DNA from: Solanum dulcamara
Lineage: Eukaryota; Streptophyta; Magnoliopsida; Solanales; Solanaceae
Assembly: GCF_947179165.1 (NCBI RefSeq)
Contig: NC_077238.1
Location: 60,495,257 to 60,559,256 of the forward strand
DNA: 64,000 nucleotides
Direction of reading: 5' to 3'
In this document: piece by piece, positions 48,401 through 60,130 of the stretch
Layout of the letters: each line of letters starts with the position of its first letter
Position numbering within the stretch: position 1 is the first letter of the stretch
Notes under the pieces: model-generated
What the model was told of the DNA's origin: nothing
What the model saw: the letters and a program-made list of their open reading frames with translations, nothing else
Databases searched by the model: none
Translations under genes and position numbers: made by a program

Positions 48401-49967
48401 TGCCTCTGGCCTACCCGGAAAAGCATAATAATGGGCATGATCTCCCTAAGATTGTGAATCTCTATGACCGCTACCTCGACCAGAGTGGGAACCACCTCTA
48501 CTAGAATGAGAACCACCCCTATCACTCTGCGCACCTCCCCTAATTGAAAGTTGTGCAGCCCTAGAAATCAAATCCTGAGAATCCTACTATGAACCACCAC
48601 GTTTGATCCTAGGGAAATCCCTCATAAAATGTCCCATATCACCATACTCAAAAAAAACCTTACAAGGTGTAGGATGACTAGAGAAACCTGAATGACCAGA
48701 ATGCCCTCCACGACCAAAAGTTCTAAAAGATTAACCCGATGAAGTATATGTCAAACTAAAAGTACTGTGCACAACATAATTAGCCTCGGATGCTGGTATA
48801 GAAGCATAAATGGGAGACAGAGAGTTATAATCTCTCCTTGAGTAACCTTGGCTCCTAAGCGGAGCACCCCCATAATCACCTGAATAGTGGGCCCTCTTGC
48901 CCTCACGTTGCTCAAATCCCTCACATTGAATCATCTCTAACTCCTTGGTAGCATCTACCACTTTTTGAAATCAAACATTAGAAGCATCAACCTGAGAAAC
49001 TCCCATCTGAATTGGAATAATCAACCCTTGACAAACCTCCTCACTCTCTCAGCCTCGGTGGGAAGTATCATTGAAGCATGCCTTGACAAGGCATGGAATT
49101 TAACCTCATACTCAGCGATTGACATGTCTCCTTACTGCAAACCCTCAAACTCATCCCTTTTGCGCTCCCTCTCAATGCGTGGAACAAACTTATCTATAAA
49201 TACCTGAGTAAACTGAGTCTATAAGAGTGGAGATGATCTAACTGGCCTACTACCAATATAGTCCCTCCACCACTGCATGGTCGATCTAGTCATCTAAAAT
49301 GTTGTGTAGTCAACTCCATGAGACTCCACTAATCCATGGTTGTGCAACCTCTCATGAAAACTGACTAAAAATTCATATGCATCCTCATTCAAGTCACCAT
49401 TATAGATCAGAGGATTCATCATTCTGAATCTCCCAAACATCTTTTGTTCATCAGTGGTCATGGCAAACGTATTAGCCAAATATGATGCAACCCCTATCAA
49501 TACCATATTAACTAAAATAGGAGCTGTAGCAGTAGTTGACTGAGTGCCTGGAGTTTGTTTGAGAACCTAGAACAACTATCTGATCTGGAGTCTAACCTCC
49601 AATACGAGTTTGGGAGCCATCAAATGTGATAGGCAATGTTCCCGCCTAAGCATCCCCTTTAAAAGTCCCAACATACAAAACAAAGTATCTTGAAGTACGG
49701 GAATGGCAATAAAACTAGGTGAATCCTGAGCTCATCCATACCCCTCAACATGATCCTGCACATCCTTATGAATCATATTTGCATCTGGAGATACTCCCCC
49801 AGCATGGCCCTGAGTGGCAGTCCGTACTTGGCCTCCCACATGTGCTGCAATATGGCCTCAACCCCGACCTCAACCTCGCCCCCACCTCTACCTCGTGTAG
49901 TGACCCCAGAAGCAGGTACATGAATAGGCTCTTGACCACCACTCACAGATGCACGAGTCCTCACCAT
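48401..49967 (-). pseudogene. gag, element 4
   Basis: Minus strand. The start at 49967 gives MVRTRASVSGGQEPIHVPAS, with a glycine/arginine run after it. The capsid core is at 49506-49294 (RMMNPLIYNGDLNEDAYEFL, LVESHGVDYTTF) and continues with TMQWWRDYIGSRPV and IAEYEVKFHALSRHASMILP. The basic tail runs 48961-48731. The zinc-knuckle region near 48650 reads FFEYGDMGHFMRDFP: the histidine remains but the cysteines are phenylalanine or tyrosine. Only a few stops interrupt it, making this the least damaged gag in the window. Confidence 0.85.
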
Positions 49968-50151
49968 ATGTGAGAGAATGAAATAACAATATTAGAATTC
50001 CAACAGATTTAAAAGTGCATGCTAAGGAATAAAAGAATAGACGTTTCCTAAATGTCTTATAGCCTCTCGAAGATAATTATAGATGTCATCATACCAATCC
50101 GCAAGACTCTACTAGACATTTCTCTTGTACTTGTGAGATCGATGAACCTAG

Positions 50152-50165
50152 AGCTCTTATACCAA
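50152..50165 (-). other. Primer-binding site of element 4
   Basis: The minus strand reads TTTGGTATAAGAGCTC just outside the 5' LTR (LTR edge 50168). It differs by about one base from TGGTATCAGAGC, the initiator tRNA-Met primer site. Confidence 0.85.
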
Positions 50166-51929
50166 ATTGTCAAACCCAAATCACAAGTCATGATAGCACT
50201 TATGTCCCCAACTGATAGGTAAGCCAATCCAACCATTTTATCAATTTAGTTAACTAAGAAAAGTAAAGAATAAATGATAATCCGAATATCCCATATGTTA
50301 AGTCTCTCACAAGTATGAAATATGGAAAGCTAAAAATATCACCCAAGATTTGGTGTTATAAGTACAAGATCTTCTATAATAGGATTCAAATATGAAGTTA
50401 AATGACCAGTTTAGACGTAATAAATATCCTGTCTGAATACTAAAATAACATAATAAATGAAAAATAGAGGGAGGTGTAGGCCGCGAAATAGCCAAGCAAC
50501 TCACCCCAACTCTAAGGTAACCCAATCTTAGACTCAAAAAGCTCCAAGAGATGCGCTCGTATTTGGAATAGAATCTACACTACAAAAGATTGCAATAAGT
50601 ATAATATGAGTACGAAACCACGTGAACCCAGTATGTCTCATTGACCGACAATGAAGAAATAACGATAGGAGTTTATATAAAATTCATTCTCAAATTTTAT
50701 AATTCTACATTATACTTATCAATCAAGTCTCACAAAAATAGGTGTAATCAAACGTCACAAAATATTTAACACATAATCAAGTAAAAATAAAGAAGATAAT
50801 GAGATGCAATGCAACACCACAGGATGCTATGCCTCAAATACCAAGTAACCTCACAATTGTATATACACAATATATCTTGGAATATACTTTGAGAGTTTGT
50901 GACACATGGGGGACTCGTGAGGTCCATGTACAGACACGGACGATCTCCACATGTCTGTGCGGACAATCTCAATGCACTATCATAAAATCAAACCATCCCC
51001 AGCATGGACGATCTCCACATTCCCAACATATAACTATAAAATGCTCTCTCATGAACGATTTCCCTTCTGTTAGACCTATACTCATACTCAATCTCATGTC
51101 AATGCATGTGCACAATATAATTTCAACAACATAGAGGATGATGATGTATCTCAATAATTCAAATATCAGTATGACATATAATCACCTCAACTATCACAAT
51201 TATACGGGTTCAAATAAGAACCATAATCACACCAAAGAAATCAATCAATAATACATCAGCTAATGCCCATACGCTTTGGGATTTTCAAATTACAATTCTT
51301 CATTTTATAGTAATAAACTTTTCCATTATAACACCGGTAGTCGTACCAATGCCCATCACACCATTGATACGAGACCCCCATCTTTCTTCCTTACCTGTTA
51401 TCTATTTAAAGTTTTAATCTTTAATTAGAGAAACATCATTTAATGAATTCTAAAAGTCTTAACATACCTCGAATGCCGAACACGTGTAACAGATCCTCAA
51501 GATTTTCCCTTTCCTTTTTGCAAGGTCTCAGAACATTCCAAATCTATTAAAAATTCATTATTCATAAGTAAATAAATTTGTAGACCCCCATATTACTATA
51601 TGTCTAGTCTAGACCCAAAATGCACTCTAAATCTATAATTAATTACCAAAATTGCAAGCCTAGGATTAACTCTAAATTCCTTCAATACCATAGATATGAT
51701 GATATTCATATAATCAAGTACACCAACATTTAATTTCCTATCTTAATATACCAAACATAAATCATAATGTGATAATAATAAGAAAATAAGCCAACTTACG
51801 AACCCTTCACAAAGCTACAATCTAAGAACACCAAATCCTATGCCTTGTATCAAATCTAACTCCAAATTATTAGCCACGAGCAGATATCACACATATGTAT
51901 ATTAATTGCCCATAAAAACAAACATGTAC

Positions 51930-51933
<4 letters not shown>

Positions 51934-52013
<80 letters not shown>
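51934..52013. repeat. (TA)n microsatellite, about 40 copies
   Basis: An uninterrupted TA run of about 80 bp in the 5' LTR of element 4. The partner LTR has about 90 bp of different sequence here, including a run of only about 11 bases of alternating TA near 44495. The open frame through it (a run of Ile-Tyr) is an artefact. Confidence 0.97.
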
Positions 52014-52017
<4 letters not shown>

Positions 52018-52217
52018 CTTTTGTCCTGCTATATCACTAACAACAACCATTTGTCCTTATATAAAAATATATACACCAATCCTTACCTGGACCTCTGGTC
52101 TCCGCCGCAGCCGCAGATAAATTCTCATTCATTTTTTTTCTTTCTCAAAGTAGAGATTATAAAATAACTATTCCTCTTTTATGGAACTTAGTTACATGGT
52201 CTTTAAAAGAGTATTGG

Positions 52218-52643
52218 GTATAACCCACTTCTAATTTTAAAATAACTATTATCTTTCATTAATAAATAAATTATTAAAAATAATAAATCACCACATATAT
52301 TAATTATTGTTTAAAAATACCCTTCAACTAAATAACCACAGTTAAACGGATAGTTCAAAAGTCTTATTTAAACTTTAAGGAAAGAATCAAAATAATTCTA
52401 GTGCTCAAAATGACCTAACAGTTCGTTACATCATGACCCACTTCTAATTTTAAAATAAATATTATCTTTCATTAATAAATAAATTATTAAAAATAATAAA
52501 TCACCACATAAATTAATTATTTTAAAAAATTACCCTTCAACTAAATAACCACAGTTAAACGGATAGTTCAAAAGTCTTATTTAAACTTTACGGGAAGAGT
52601 CAAAATAGTTCTAGTGCTCAAAATGACCTAACGGGTCGTTACA
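52218..52643. repeat. Tandem duplication of the element 4 LTR end (213 bp x 2)
   Basis: Copies 52218-52430 and 52431-52643 align without net length change. Both end GTTCGTTACA or GGTCGTTACA, so the LTR terminus occurs twice. The outer copy matches the left LTR better in its last 60 bases (GGGAAGAGTC, ACGGGTCG) than the inner copy does. Confidence 0.92.
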
Positions 52644-54135
52644 ACTATGCCCTTACCTTTGTCTGCTGGCGATTGACCAGTTGGTCTCATGCTGAAGTAA
52701 CATCAAATTAGTTAGTTTTAATTTGTAATCTACTTAATTTTTCAGCTAAATCGTTATCCTTTCCTTTAATATATTTGAACACAATATTATTATATATTAA
52801 TATTATATCCATAAAGTTAATCCATCTTCTCTTACTAAAGCTTTACTATTTATTGTTTGATGAAATTTAACTATGGCTTCACAATCTATTCTTACTAATA
52901 ATTTATTTTTATTTAGGATATATACTTTAAAGCTATTTAATCCATATATTATTGCTAATACTTTGGTGTCTATACTACTCCTATTTTTCTTTTCTTTATA
53001 CTGACCACTTTGGTATGCACATATTCTTTCTTTATTTTTATTACTATATTTATTAGGTCTGGCTTTTAGAATGTCTCCCCATCCTAACTTACTTTCATCT
53101 GTTTGAATTATTAAATAATCTGATTCTAATGGTATTTTTAAATCTTGTATATTTTTAACTTTTTCTTTAATTTGCTGTACTAATTTAATAGCTTCTATAT
53201 TAAAATATTTTTGACACTTACTCCCTGTTTTTGCGTATAAGGGTCCTTCTATCTTTCATAAGTCTTGGATAAAATTTCTAGCATAATTCACAACGCCTAA
53301 AATTTTTTGTAGGTCCTTTGTATTATCTAATTTATCTGGCATGTCTAATATCTTTTTTGCTATGTGTTGTTGTAATTTTATTTTTCCATCTCCTGAAGAT
53401 ACTCCTAAGAAGTTTATATGTGTTTTACATAATTCCATATTCTTTTTACTATTATTCTGTATTTTACAAAAAGTCTAAAAACTATTTGTAGATGGCCTAA
53501 ATGTTCTTGGATATCTTTACTAAATACTAAGATATCATCTACATAAACTAATATGAATTTCTTATAATCTCTGAACATATCGTCCATTTTTCTTTGAAAA
53601 ATAGGCAGTGTTGTTTTTAAACCAAAAGGTATAGCTAACCATTCAAAATGTCATTCAGGACAAGTGAATGTGGTCCATTCAATGCTTTCTAGATGCATTT
53701 TATCCTGTTAGTATCCACATTTATAATTAAATTTGCTAAATAATTTTTTTATCTTTTATTCTATTGATTAATTCATTTTTATCTGATAACTTATATGCAT
53801 CTGTTCTAGTATTGTCATTTAGTCTTTTATAATTTAGCATTATTCTAGTCTTTTCTCTTACTTGCTCACTATGGTTTCTTACCATAAATGCTGCAGACCT
53901 ATGTTATTACTTCTAGTTTTAGTAATTCTTTAATTTGTTTACTAAATTATTTTGTATCTTCATTACTTGCCTCTATGGCTCCTATTTTTATGATGTATTC
54001 AGGATTAATTATGTCTAGTTTACACATAATTTTATTACAACCCCAATGTATTAATGGTTTTTCTCCAATTATTTTTATTTCATCTAATATTGCTATTATA
54101 TTATCTAGGTCTTTGGGATTTTTTATCAATTTTAT
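52644..54135 (-). pseudogene. Endogenous caulimovirid RT-RNase H remnant
   Basis: A minus-strand relic of a plant pararetrovirus polymerase, an old copy in the host genome. From right to left are the protease-RT junction (about 54130-53950), the RT palm with IPFGLK-like context and the catalytic YVDD (codons at 53534-53545), the connection NFLGVSSGDGKIKLQ (near 53420), and RNase H with TDESKLGW (near 53100) and SSIDTKVLAIIYGL (near 52970). Stops and a frame change interrupt it, for example near 53710 and 53900, and the last motif has lysine where an acidic residue is expected. YVDD context and spacing fit Caulimoviridae rather than Ty3/gypsy; resemblance to the tobacco vein clearing virus group is my impression. 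Element 5 truncates it at 54136. Confidence 0.85.
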
Positions 54136-56516
54136 TGTCACACTCCGAGAGAGTACCCTAGGTGTGGCCAAAACTCAATAACCATCTCTGGCCTCTGGGA
54201 GAACCACTTGATCTCATCACTCATTCATTCATCAGCGAAAAACTTGAATGAAAATAAGAAGTAGTTTTAAAGGAGAACTAATCCAATTATATCATCAAAC
54301 TCTGTCCATGAAGCCTCTAACACTATCAGACGGTGCCGACGACATATACATGGCAACCTCAAAAGAAACATAATACTCAACAATAATAAAAGAATAAAGA
54401 GTTCCACCGAATACAAGAAGAATTCACTAAATAGTAGGAAAGTAAAGATCTTAAATGATGCGTATGTTGAGGATCTCTAACACATGTTTCTGCATCATAA
54501 AATGATGCAGGTTGAATGGTGTCAGTACAAGGAATGTACGAGTATGTAAAATGGCAAGAAAGTAAGGACAGATATCAAGAAACTCCTCTTAGGAAGACTC
54601 AGCTCAGAACTCAACATCATCTCAACATCAATATGTAATGCAAGTTTAAAAAATAATAATAAGCAATGCTTACTCAGTTGGGAGTTTCTCTAATCGACAA
54701 CCATCACTTTTGAGCTAGCGATGATACAACGAACTGATATCATTGCCACATCCATCCAATATATTTCTAGGGTAAAGGACATCACCATCTTGGATCCAAT
54801 CATCAAAGTCCTCTTTTTGGGACTTAAGAGGCATAACCTCCATCCTACGCTGGCTACATAGTTCTAGTGTTTGAGTCAATTAAACTCTTACCCAACTCGG
54901 TGCTCAATACTACTCTTAAAATATTTGCTCATATTAACCTCATAATCTAGTCTTATTGGACTTTTATTTAAAATATCAAACTCATCTCAGTACCTTTTCA
55001 TCAATCATTATATTTCAAAACATTATTTACATCCCATCAAAATATCTTGCTCAAAACATCATTTAATCTAAAGAATCAAATTCATTTAGACTCAATTTTT
55101 TTGCTCTTTCAAAACTCAATAAAGTACATATATAGTATTAATTCAAATCTCTTTTGTCAACGAATATTAAAAGCGAACATCTTTACTCAAAACACGCGTA
55201 AAAATATTCATGAATATAAAATTAATTAGGGTTTATGGGAAAGTAGCCACGAACAACAATTCCAATAATATTAGAGATAAAAATAATAATAATCTTAATG
55301 AATGAATATATCTAAATCAATAAAAGAAGAATTAATTCATTTAGAATTCAAGAATTAGGGTAAACCTCAACTATAACTCAATTATGATGAATTTAAATAT
55401 TGGGCGAATGAACGAACTCAATCCAATGCTATGAATAGCCTTACATACGCTAATATAAGATAGGTAATTAAACTTCAAATACTTAATAATCTATGCATTT
55501 TGGAATCATGATATGAAAACCCATAAAGTTTCATATTTGAATTAAATAAAAGACTTTGATAATTCATTTGAGCTTCATGGATGAAAGGATCCATTAATCA
55601 ATACCCACATACCTTAGGGTAAGGTTTGAAGAGAATAAATATAATTATTCATATAATCAAAATACTTTAGGCATGATAGTGGAAAAAATACTCTTATTAA
55701 AGCCTTACATACCTGAAATCCAAAGCTTTACTCCGAATTGAAGAACTCAATGAACACTCTTGAACACCTAGCCTTTTCTCCTCGCTGAAGTGTTTTGTGT
55801 ACTACTTAGAGTATAAGAATCACCGAAATAGTATTTCTACACTACTAAAAACTAAAACTATATTTGCGAATGAGTAAAGAAGTGTATAGAGAGAAGAGTT
55901 GCTTGAGAAAGCTTGATGAATAAAATGAGAAAATAAGGTGGGTATTTATAGGTGTAGAAGAGGGACCTAAGAATAAATAAAAAAAATTACAAAGGGTGAT
56001 CTTGAAAATTCAATAAAGGATTGTAAGTCATGGGTGATGTCAAATAGAGGACTATTGATGGCATAGGTATGTCAAATGGATCTATATAATTCCATGGTTG
56101 GTGAGATGAACCTTCTTTTAACAGAATAATCTTTTTTGGAGTTACGTTTGAACAAGATACCTTCCTCATTAGGATTTGGTGTATTCATATGAATTATAGC
56201 TATAGTAGTCTACTTTAATGTTATTTGAGAATCAACTAATTTCGAGTAAAGTACAGTGAAATATGAATTTTCTTCTACAAATACTCTATTTTTTCACAGC
56301 ACCAGGTCTTGTAAAAATTAATTTATTTGACCTACTTAGCTTCTGAATCGTAAGATATGATCTTCATAAAAGTTATAGGTAATGATGCTAGGTTATTCAA
56401 AAATTTAAATCACCTAATTTGGAACATCTTATGAAAAGTTATGCCAATAATATAGACGCAATATCATTTTCGTCAAGAATTGAAACACCACATACAATAC
56501 TTTAGGGGGTGTTACA
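54136..56516 (-). repeat. 3' LTR of element 5
   Basis: A 2381-bp LTR, plus-strand TGTCACACTCCGAGAGAG to TTTAGGGGGTGTTACA. Compared with the right LTR it lacks about 52 bp near 54258, between short AGAA repeats. It contains a TATA box on the minus strand at 55943-55950. Confidence 0.92.
55943..55950 (-). promoter_or_regulatory. TATA box in element 5 3' LTR
   Basis: The minus strand reads CACCTATAAATACCCACC, a canonical plant TATA box context, about 570 bp into the LTR. The same sequence is conserved in the other LTR at 63462-63469, which marks the likely U3/R promoter. Transcription would start about 30 bases further along the minus strand. Confidence 0.75.
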
Positions 56517-56540
56517 ATATCTCCCCCTTGGGATCATTTG
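56517..56540 (-). other. Polypurine tract of element 5
   Basis: The minus strand reads CCCAAGGGGGAGATAT directly before the LTR start TGTAACACC. This is a classic polypurine tract for plus-strand DNA priming, the best preserved one in the window. Confidence 0.85.
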
Positions 56541-56680
56541 TCCTTGAATGAAGATGGAACTAGGAGACATCAAGAACGAATATCATCAAGACATCAATTT
56601 CTCAAAAACTCTGATACTCAAATGCCTAAACAACACATACTCAAATAGTCAATGACTCAAACTCAAGAATACATATCGAC

Positions 56681-57100
56681 TCAAATGTAGAAGTAAGGAG
56701 TATTACCTTGAACATCTTCCTCGAAAGGCACGAATAGATGAGGATATTTAGCCTTCATATCTTCTTTAGATTCCCATGTATCCTCTTCAATAAATTGATT
56801 TTTCATTAGGACTTTGACAGATACCACTTTCTTAGTTCTTAATTTACGAATTGGACGATCAAGAATCTGGACTAGAGTTTCTTCATAACTCAAACTCTCT
56901 TTCACCCCAATGCTCTCAGTCGCAACAAAAAGTGAAGGATCTCTCAAACACTTCTTAAGAATAAAGATGTGAAACACAGGATGAATAGCTGATAATTCTG
57001 GGGACAACTCCAATTCATAGGCTATGTTACAAACCGTCTTCACAATCTGATAGGACCAATGTAGCAGGGACTAAGCATTTCCTTCTTTTCAAATATCATC
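56681..57100 (-). pseudogene. GPY/F and chromodomain tail, element 5
   Basis: Minus strand. An open 120-codon stretch from 57043 reads IAYELELSPELSAIHPVFHI, SLSYEETLVQILDRPIRKLR and TKKVVSVKVLMKNQFIEEDT, then WESKEDMKAKYPHLFVPFEE. The last two blocks are the chromodomain-like module at the integrase carboxyl end. The GPY/F motif just upstream (near 57090) is damaged by a frame change. A stop at 56681 ends the polyprotein at the expected place, 140 bp before the polypurine tract. Confidence 0.85.
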
Positions 57101-58160
57101 ACACCCTTCATGGGTGAAATTTTTAGGTATACCCAATTATACACTTCAAACTCTAAATCTCTCCTCCTAACATATGTGTAGGATTTTTGGCGACTCTAAG
57201 CAGTCCTTAACCTCTCTTGGATGGTTTTCACCTTCTCCATACCTTGGTGAACCAAGTCTGGTCCAATCAACTCAGCTTCACTAACTTCAAACTAGCCAAT
57301 TAGTCATCTACAAATCCTCCTATACAGAGCTTTATAAGGAGCCATTTGAATACTCGAATAGAAGCTATTATTGTATGCAAACTCAATAAGAGGTAAATGA
57401 TCATCCAATTACCTTTGAAGTCGATGATATAAAATCTCAACATATCCTTCAAATTCTTTATCGTACGCTCTGCCTGACCGTCTATCTGCAGATGAAAAGC
57501 GGTACTAAGATTCACTCTTGAACCGAAAACCTTTTGAAATGACTTCCAAACTGAGCAGTGAATTGAGCTCCCCTATCTGAGATGATAGACAAAAGAACTC
57601 CATACTGTCTAACAATATCTCTAAGATACAGTTTGGCATAATCCTCTGTGGTGTACGTAGTCTTAACCGGCAAGAAATGGGCCAATTTGGTCATCCTATC
57701 CATAATCACCTAAATAGAGTCATAATTTTTGCGGGTTCATGGTAAATTGTTAATGAAATCCATGTTGATCATCTCCTACTTCTATTCTGGGATCTCTATA
57801 TTTTGAGTCACTCCATAAGGCCTTTGGTTCTCAACTTTAACTTATTGGTAGTTTGAGCAGTTGGACACAAACTCTGCTATATCTCTCTTCATTCTACTCC
57901 ATCAGTATACTTCTCTCAAGTCGTGGTACATCTTTATTGAATGTGGATGGATTGAATACCTAGATTGCGGGCTTTTTCCATGATTTACTGTCAGATGCCA
58001 TCAACACTTGAATACATAATCTCCCTTGATATCTCAACACTCTATCTCCCCTTTTGGTAAAATCCATTACCTGTTTCTTGTGAACCTCGTCTTTCAGTTG
58101 AATAAGAATAGGTTCTTGATCTTGCTTTCCTTTCACCTATGCAACTAGAGATGATTCTTC
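57101..58160 (-). pseudogene. Integrase, element 5
   Basis: Minus strand. The core has MIMDRMTKLAHFLPVKTTY (57709, first aspartate), LLSIISDRGAQFTAQF (near 57590, second aspartate) and FHLQIDGQAERTIKNLKDML (near 57490, glutamate). [11 protein letters not shown] lies near 57340. Upstream zinc-binding sequence (57950-57850) is only partly legible. Frames change at 57512 and around 57380. Catalytic residues are readable, but the protein is not continuous. Confidence 0.85.
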
Positions 58161-58811
58161 TCCATTCAAGACTATTATACCACCCTCACTAGAATCAATA
58201 AATTGAACTCCCAAATGAGTAAGTCTATGCATTTCCTTTGCCAACTCCTTTTTTTATCTTCCACATGGGTTGTACTCCCTATAGATAACCTGCTAAGAGC
58301 ATCGGCAACTATGTTTGCTTTACCTGGGTGATAGAGAATGCTCATGTAATAATCGTTGAACAACTCTAGCTATCTCCTCTGCCTCGAGTTCAGCTCCTTC
58401 TGACTGAATACATACTACAAGCTTTTGTGGTCCTTGAATACATCCATATGTACACCATAAAGATAGTTATGCTAGATGTTAATAGCAAATACCACATCTA
58501 CCAACTCAAGGTCATGAGTGGGGTAGTTCCTCTCATGGCTTAAGCTGTCTGGAGGCATAGGCAATGAACTTACCTTTCTGCATCAACATATATCCTGACC
58601 CATGTCTAGAAGCATCACAATAGATTATAAAACCATCTGTTCCCTCGGGTAGGGACAGTACTGGAGCAATAGTTAATCTTGATTTCAACTCTTGAAAGCT
58701 TTTCTCACAAGAATCAGACCATTGAAACTTTGTTTTTTTCTGAGTCGGCTTAGTCAATGGTGAGGATATGGATGAGAATCCTTTATGAAAACTCTTGTAG
58801 TAACCAGCCAA
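58161..58811 (-). pseudogene. RNase H, element 5
   Basis: Minus strand. The segment 58811-58533 reads GYYKSFHKGFSSISSPLTKP, KFQWSDSCEKSFQELKSRLT and GFIIYCDASRHGSGYMLMQK. After several stops (58530-58370), [20 protein letters not shown] follows at 58345. The TDH-containing block near 58450 is degraded. Confidence 0.85.
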
Positions 58812-59640
58812 ACCTAAGAAACTCCTTATGTCAGTTGGAGAGGTAGGTCTGGGCCAGTTCTTAACTCCTCAATCTTTTGAGTATCAACTCGAATTCTATC
58901 ACGAGATATAATATGACCTAGGAATGCTACAGACGCAAGGCAAAACTCACACTTCGAAAACTTAGCATACAACTCCCTCTCCTTAAGAGTTTGAAGGACA
59001 ATCCTAAGGTAGTTAGCATGCTCACTCTTACTTCTAGAGTAGACCAAAATATCATCGACGAAGACAATCACAAACATATCTAGGTATGGCTTGAATATCC
59101 AGTTTATTAGGTCCATAAAAGCTGCAGGAGCGTTTGTCAATCCAATGGATATAACAAGAAATTCAAAATAACCATAGAGGATTTGGAAAGCCATCTTCGG
59201 GATGTCACATTCTCTCACTTTCAACTGATGATAGCCTTATTTGAGTCTATCTTAGAGAAGCATGTGGCACCCTGAATTGGTCAAATAAATCATCTATCCT
59301 AGGGAGATGATACTTGTTTTTTATGGTGACCTTGTTCAGTTGCCGGTAATTAATGTACATTCTAAGGAACCCGTCTTTATTTCGAATGAATAGGATAGGA
59401 GCACCCCAAGGTGAGACACTTGGCCTAATAAATCCCTTATCTAGGAGGTCTTTCAGTTGTTCTTTCACCTCTTTCAACTTAGTGGGAGCCATCATATAAG
59501 GAGGAATGGAGATAGGTTGTGTACCGGGAAGGAAATCAATACCAAAGTATATCTCTCTATCAAGAGGGATTCCAGGTATATCCTCAGGAAAGACTTTAGG
59601 AAACTCACTCACAATGGGAATTGACTCAAGAGATGGAGCT
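58812..59640 (-). pseudogene. Reverse transcriptase, element 5
   Basis: Minus strand. The entry (59612-59247) reads [40 protein letters not shown] and [20 protein letters not shown], then [21 protein letters not shown] frame change near 59260 breaks the motif that follows. The palm continues 59224-58826 with [29 protein letters not shown] and the intact FVDDILVYS (near 59050), then [20 protein letters not shown]. Apart from this break it is nearly complete. Confidence 0.88.
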
Positions 59641-60130
59641 TGATCATTAATATTTTTAACTCGGACTATATGATAGATGCATCCCTTAGAGATTAAATTT
59701 TTGTCCTTAAGGTAGAAAATAAATTTACCCCTAACACTACAGAACTCCCCTTCAATTCTAAGATAGGCTCATTTGGAAATTGAAACTTGACAATTCGGGT
59801 TCTATAATCAACTAAGGCATAATAAGCATAAAGCCAATCTATGCCAAGAATCACATCAAAATCAACCATGTCCAACTCAAGTCAGCCATGGTATCCCTGT
59901 GATAGATTGACATAATACAATCTCTATAGACCCTCTCAGCTAAGATAGACTCACCAACAGGAGTAGACATGCTGAAAGGCCTAAGAAGACACTCAGGAAG
60001 GATCTCAAATTTACTAGCCAAGTAAGAAGTTACAAAAGATAATGTAGCACCCAGATCAAGTAATGCATAAACATCAAAAGAAAAGACTCGGAGCATACCA
60101 GTACCAACATCGGGTGCATTCTCTTGGTCT
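59641..60130 (-). pseudogene. Aspartic protease, element 5
   Basis: Minus strand. The segment from 60096 reads VFSFDVYALLDLGATLSFVT; the active-site D-L-G keeps aspartate and glycine. PFSMSTPVGESILAERVYRD follows, then (frame change near 59870) MDMVDFDVILGIDWLYAYYA, the conserved downstream block, and [20 protein letters not shown]. Confidence 0.86.

Larger units (their letters stand above)
42693..52643 (-). mobile_element. Element 4: minus-strand chromovirus with both LTRs
   Basis: A minus-strand element of about 9.95 kb with 3' LTR (42693-44928), coding region, PBS and 5' LTR (50168-52643). Pol is the best preserved of the older copies, with intact catalytic motifs in RT and integrase, but premature stops, mostly TAG, remain. 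No convincing target-site repeat is seen: AGAAT (42688-42692) against ACTAT (52644-52648) shares only three bases. The right outer edge is rearranged by a 213-bp duplication. The left edge abuts the end of element 2 and the right edge abuts a caulimovirid remnant. Confidence 0.88.
50168..52643 (-). repeat. 5' LTR of element 4 with duplicated end
   Basis: On the plus strand it starts TGTCAAACCCAAATC. A first LTR end (CAGTTCGTTACA) is reached at 52430, and a second copy of the last 213 bp follows to 52643 (CGGGTCGTTACA). It contains an about 80-bp TA repeat (51934-52013) and a 406-bp block almost identical to the other LTR. Outside that block the LTRs differ at roughly 10-15% of sites. Confidence 0.87.

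Noticed and set aside
51856..52050. Open frame with a long Ile-Tyr repeat
   Set aside because: Produced by the TA microsatellite.
42688..52648. Target-site duplication for element 4 (AGAAT/ACTAT)
   Set aside because: Only three of five bases agree, no better than chance, and the right edge is rearranged.
53888..54181. A 97-codon plus-strand frame
   Set aside because: Antisense to the caulimovirid RT and running into the element 5 LTR.
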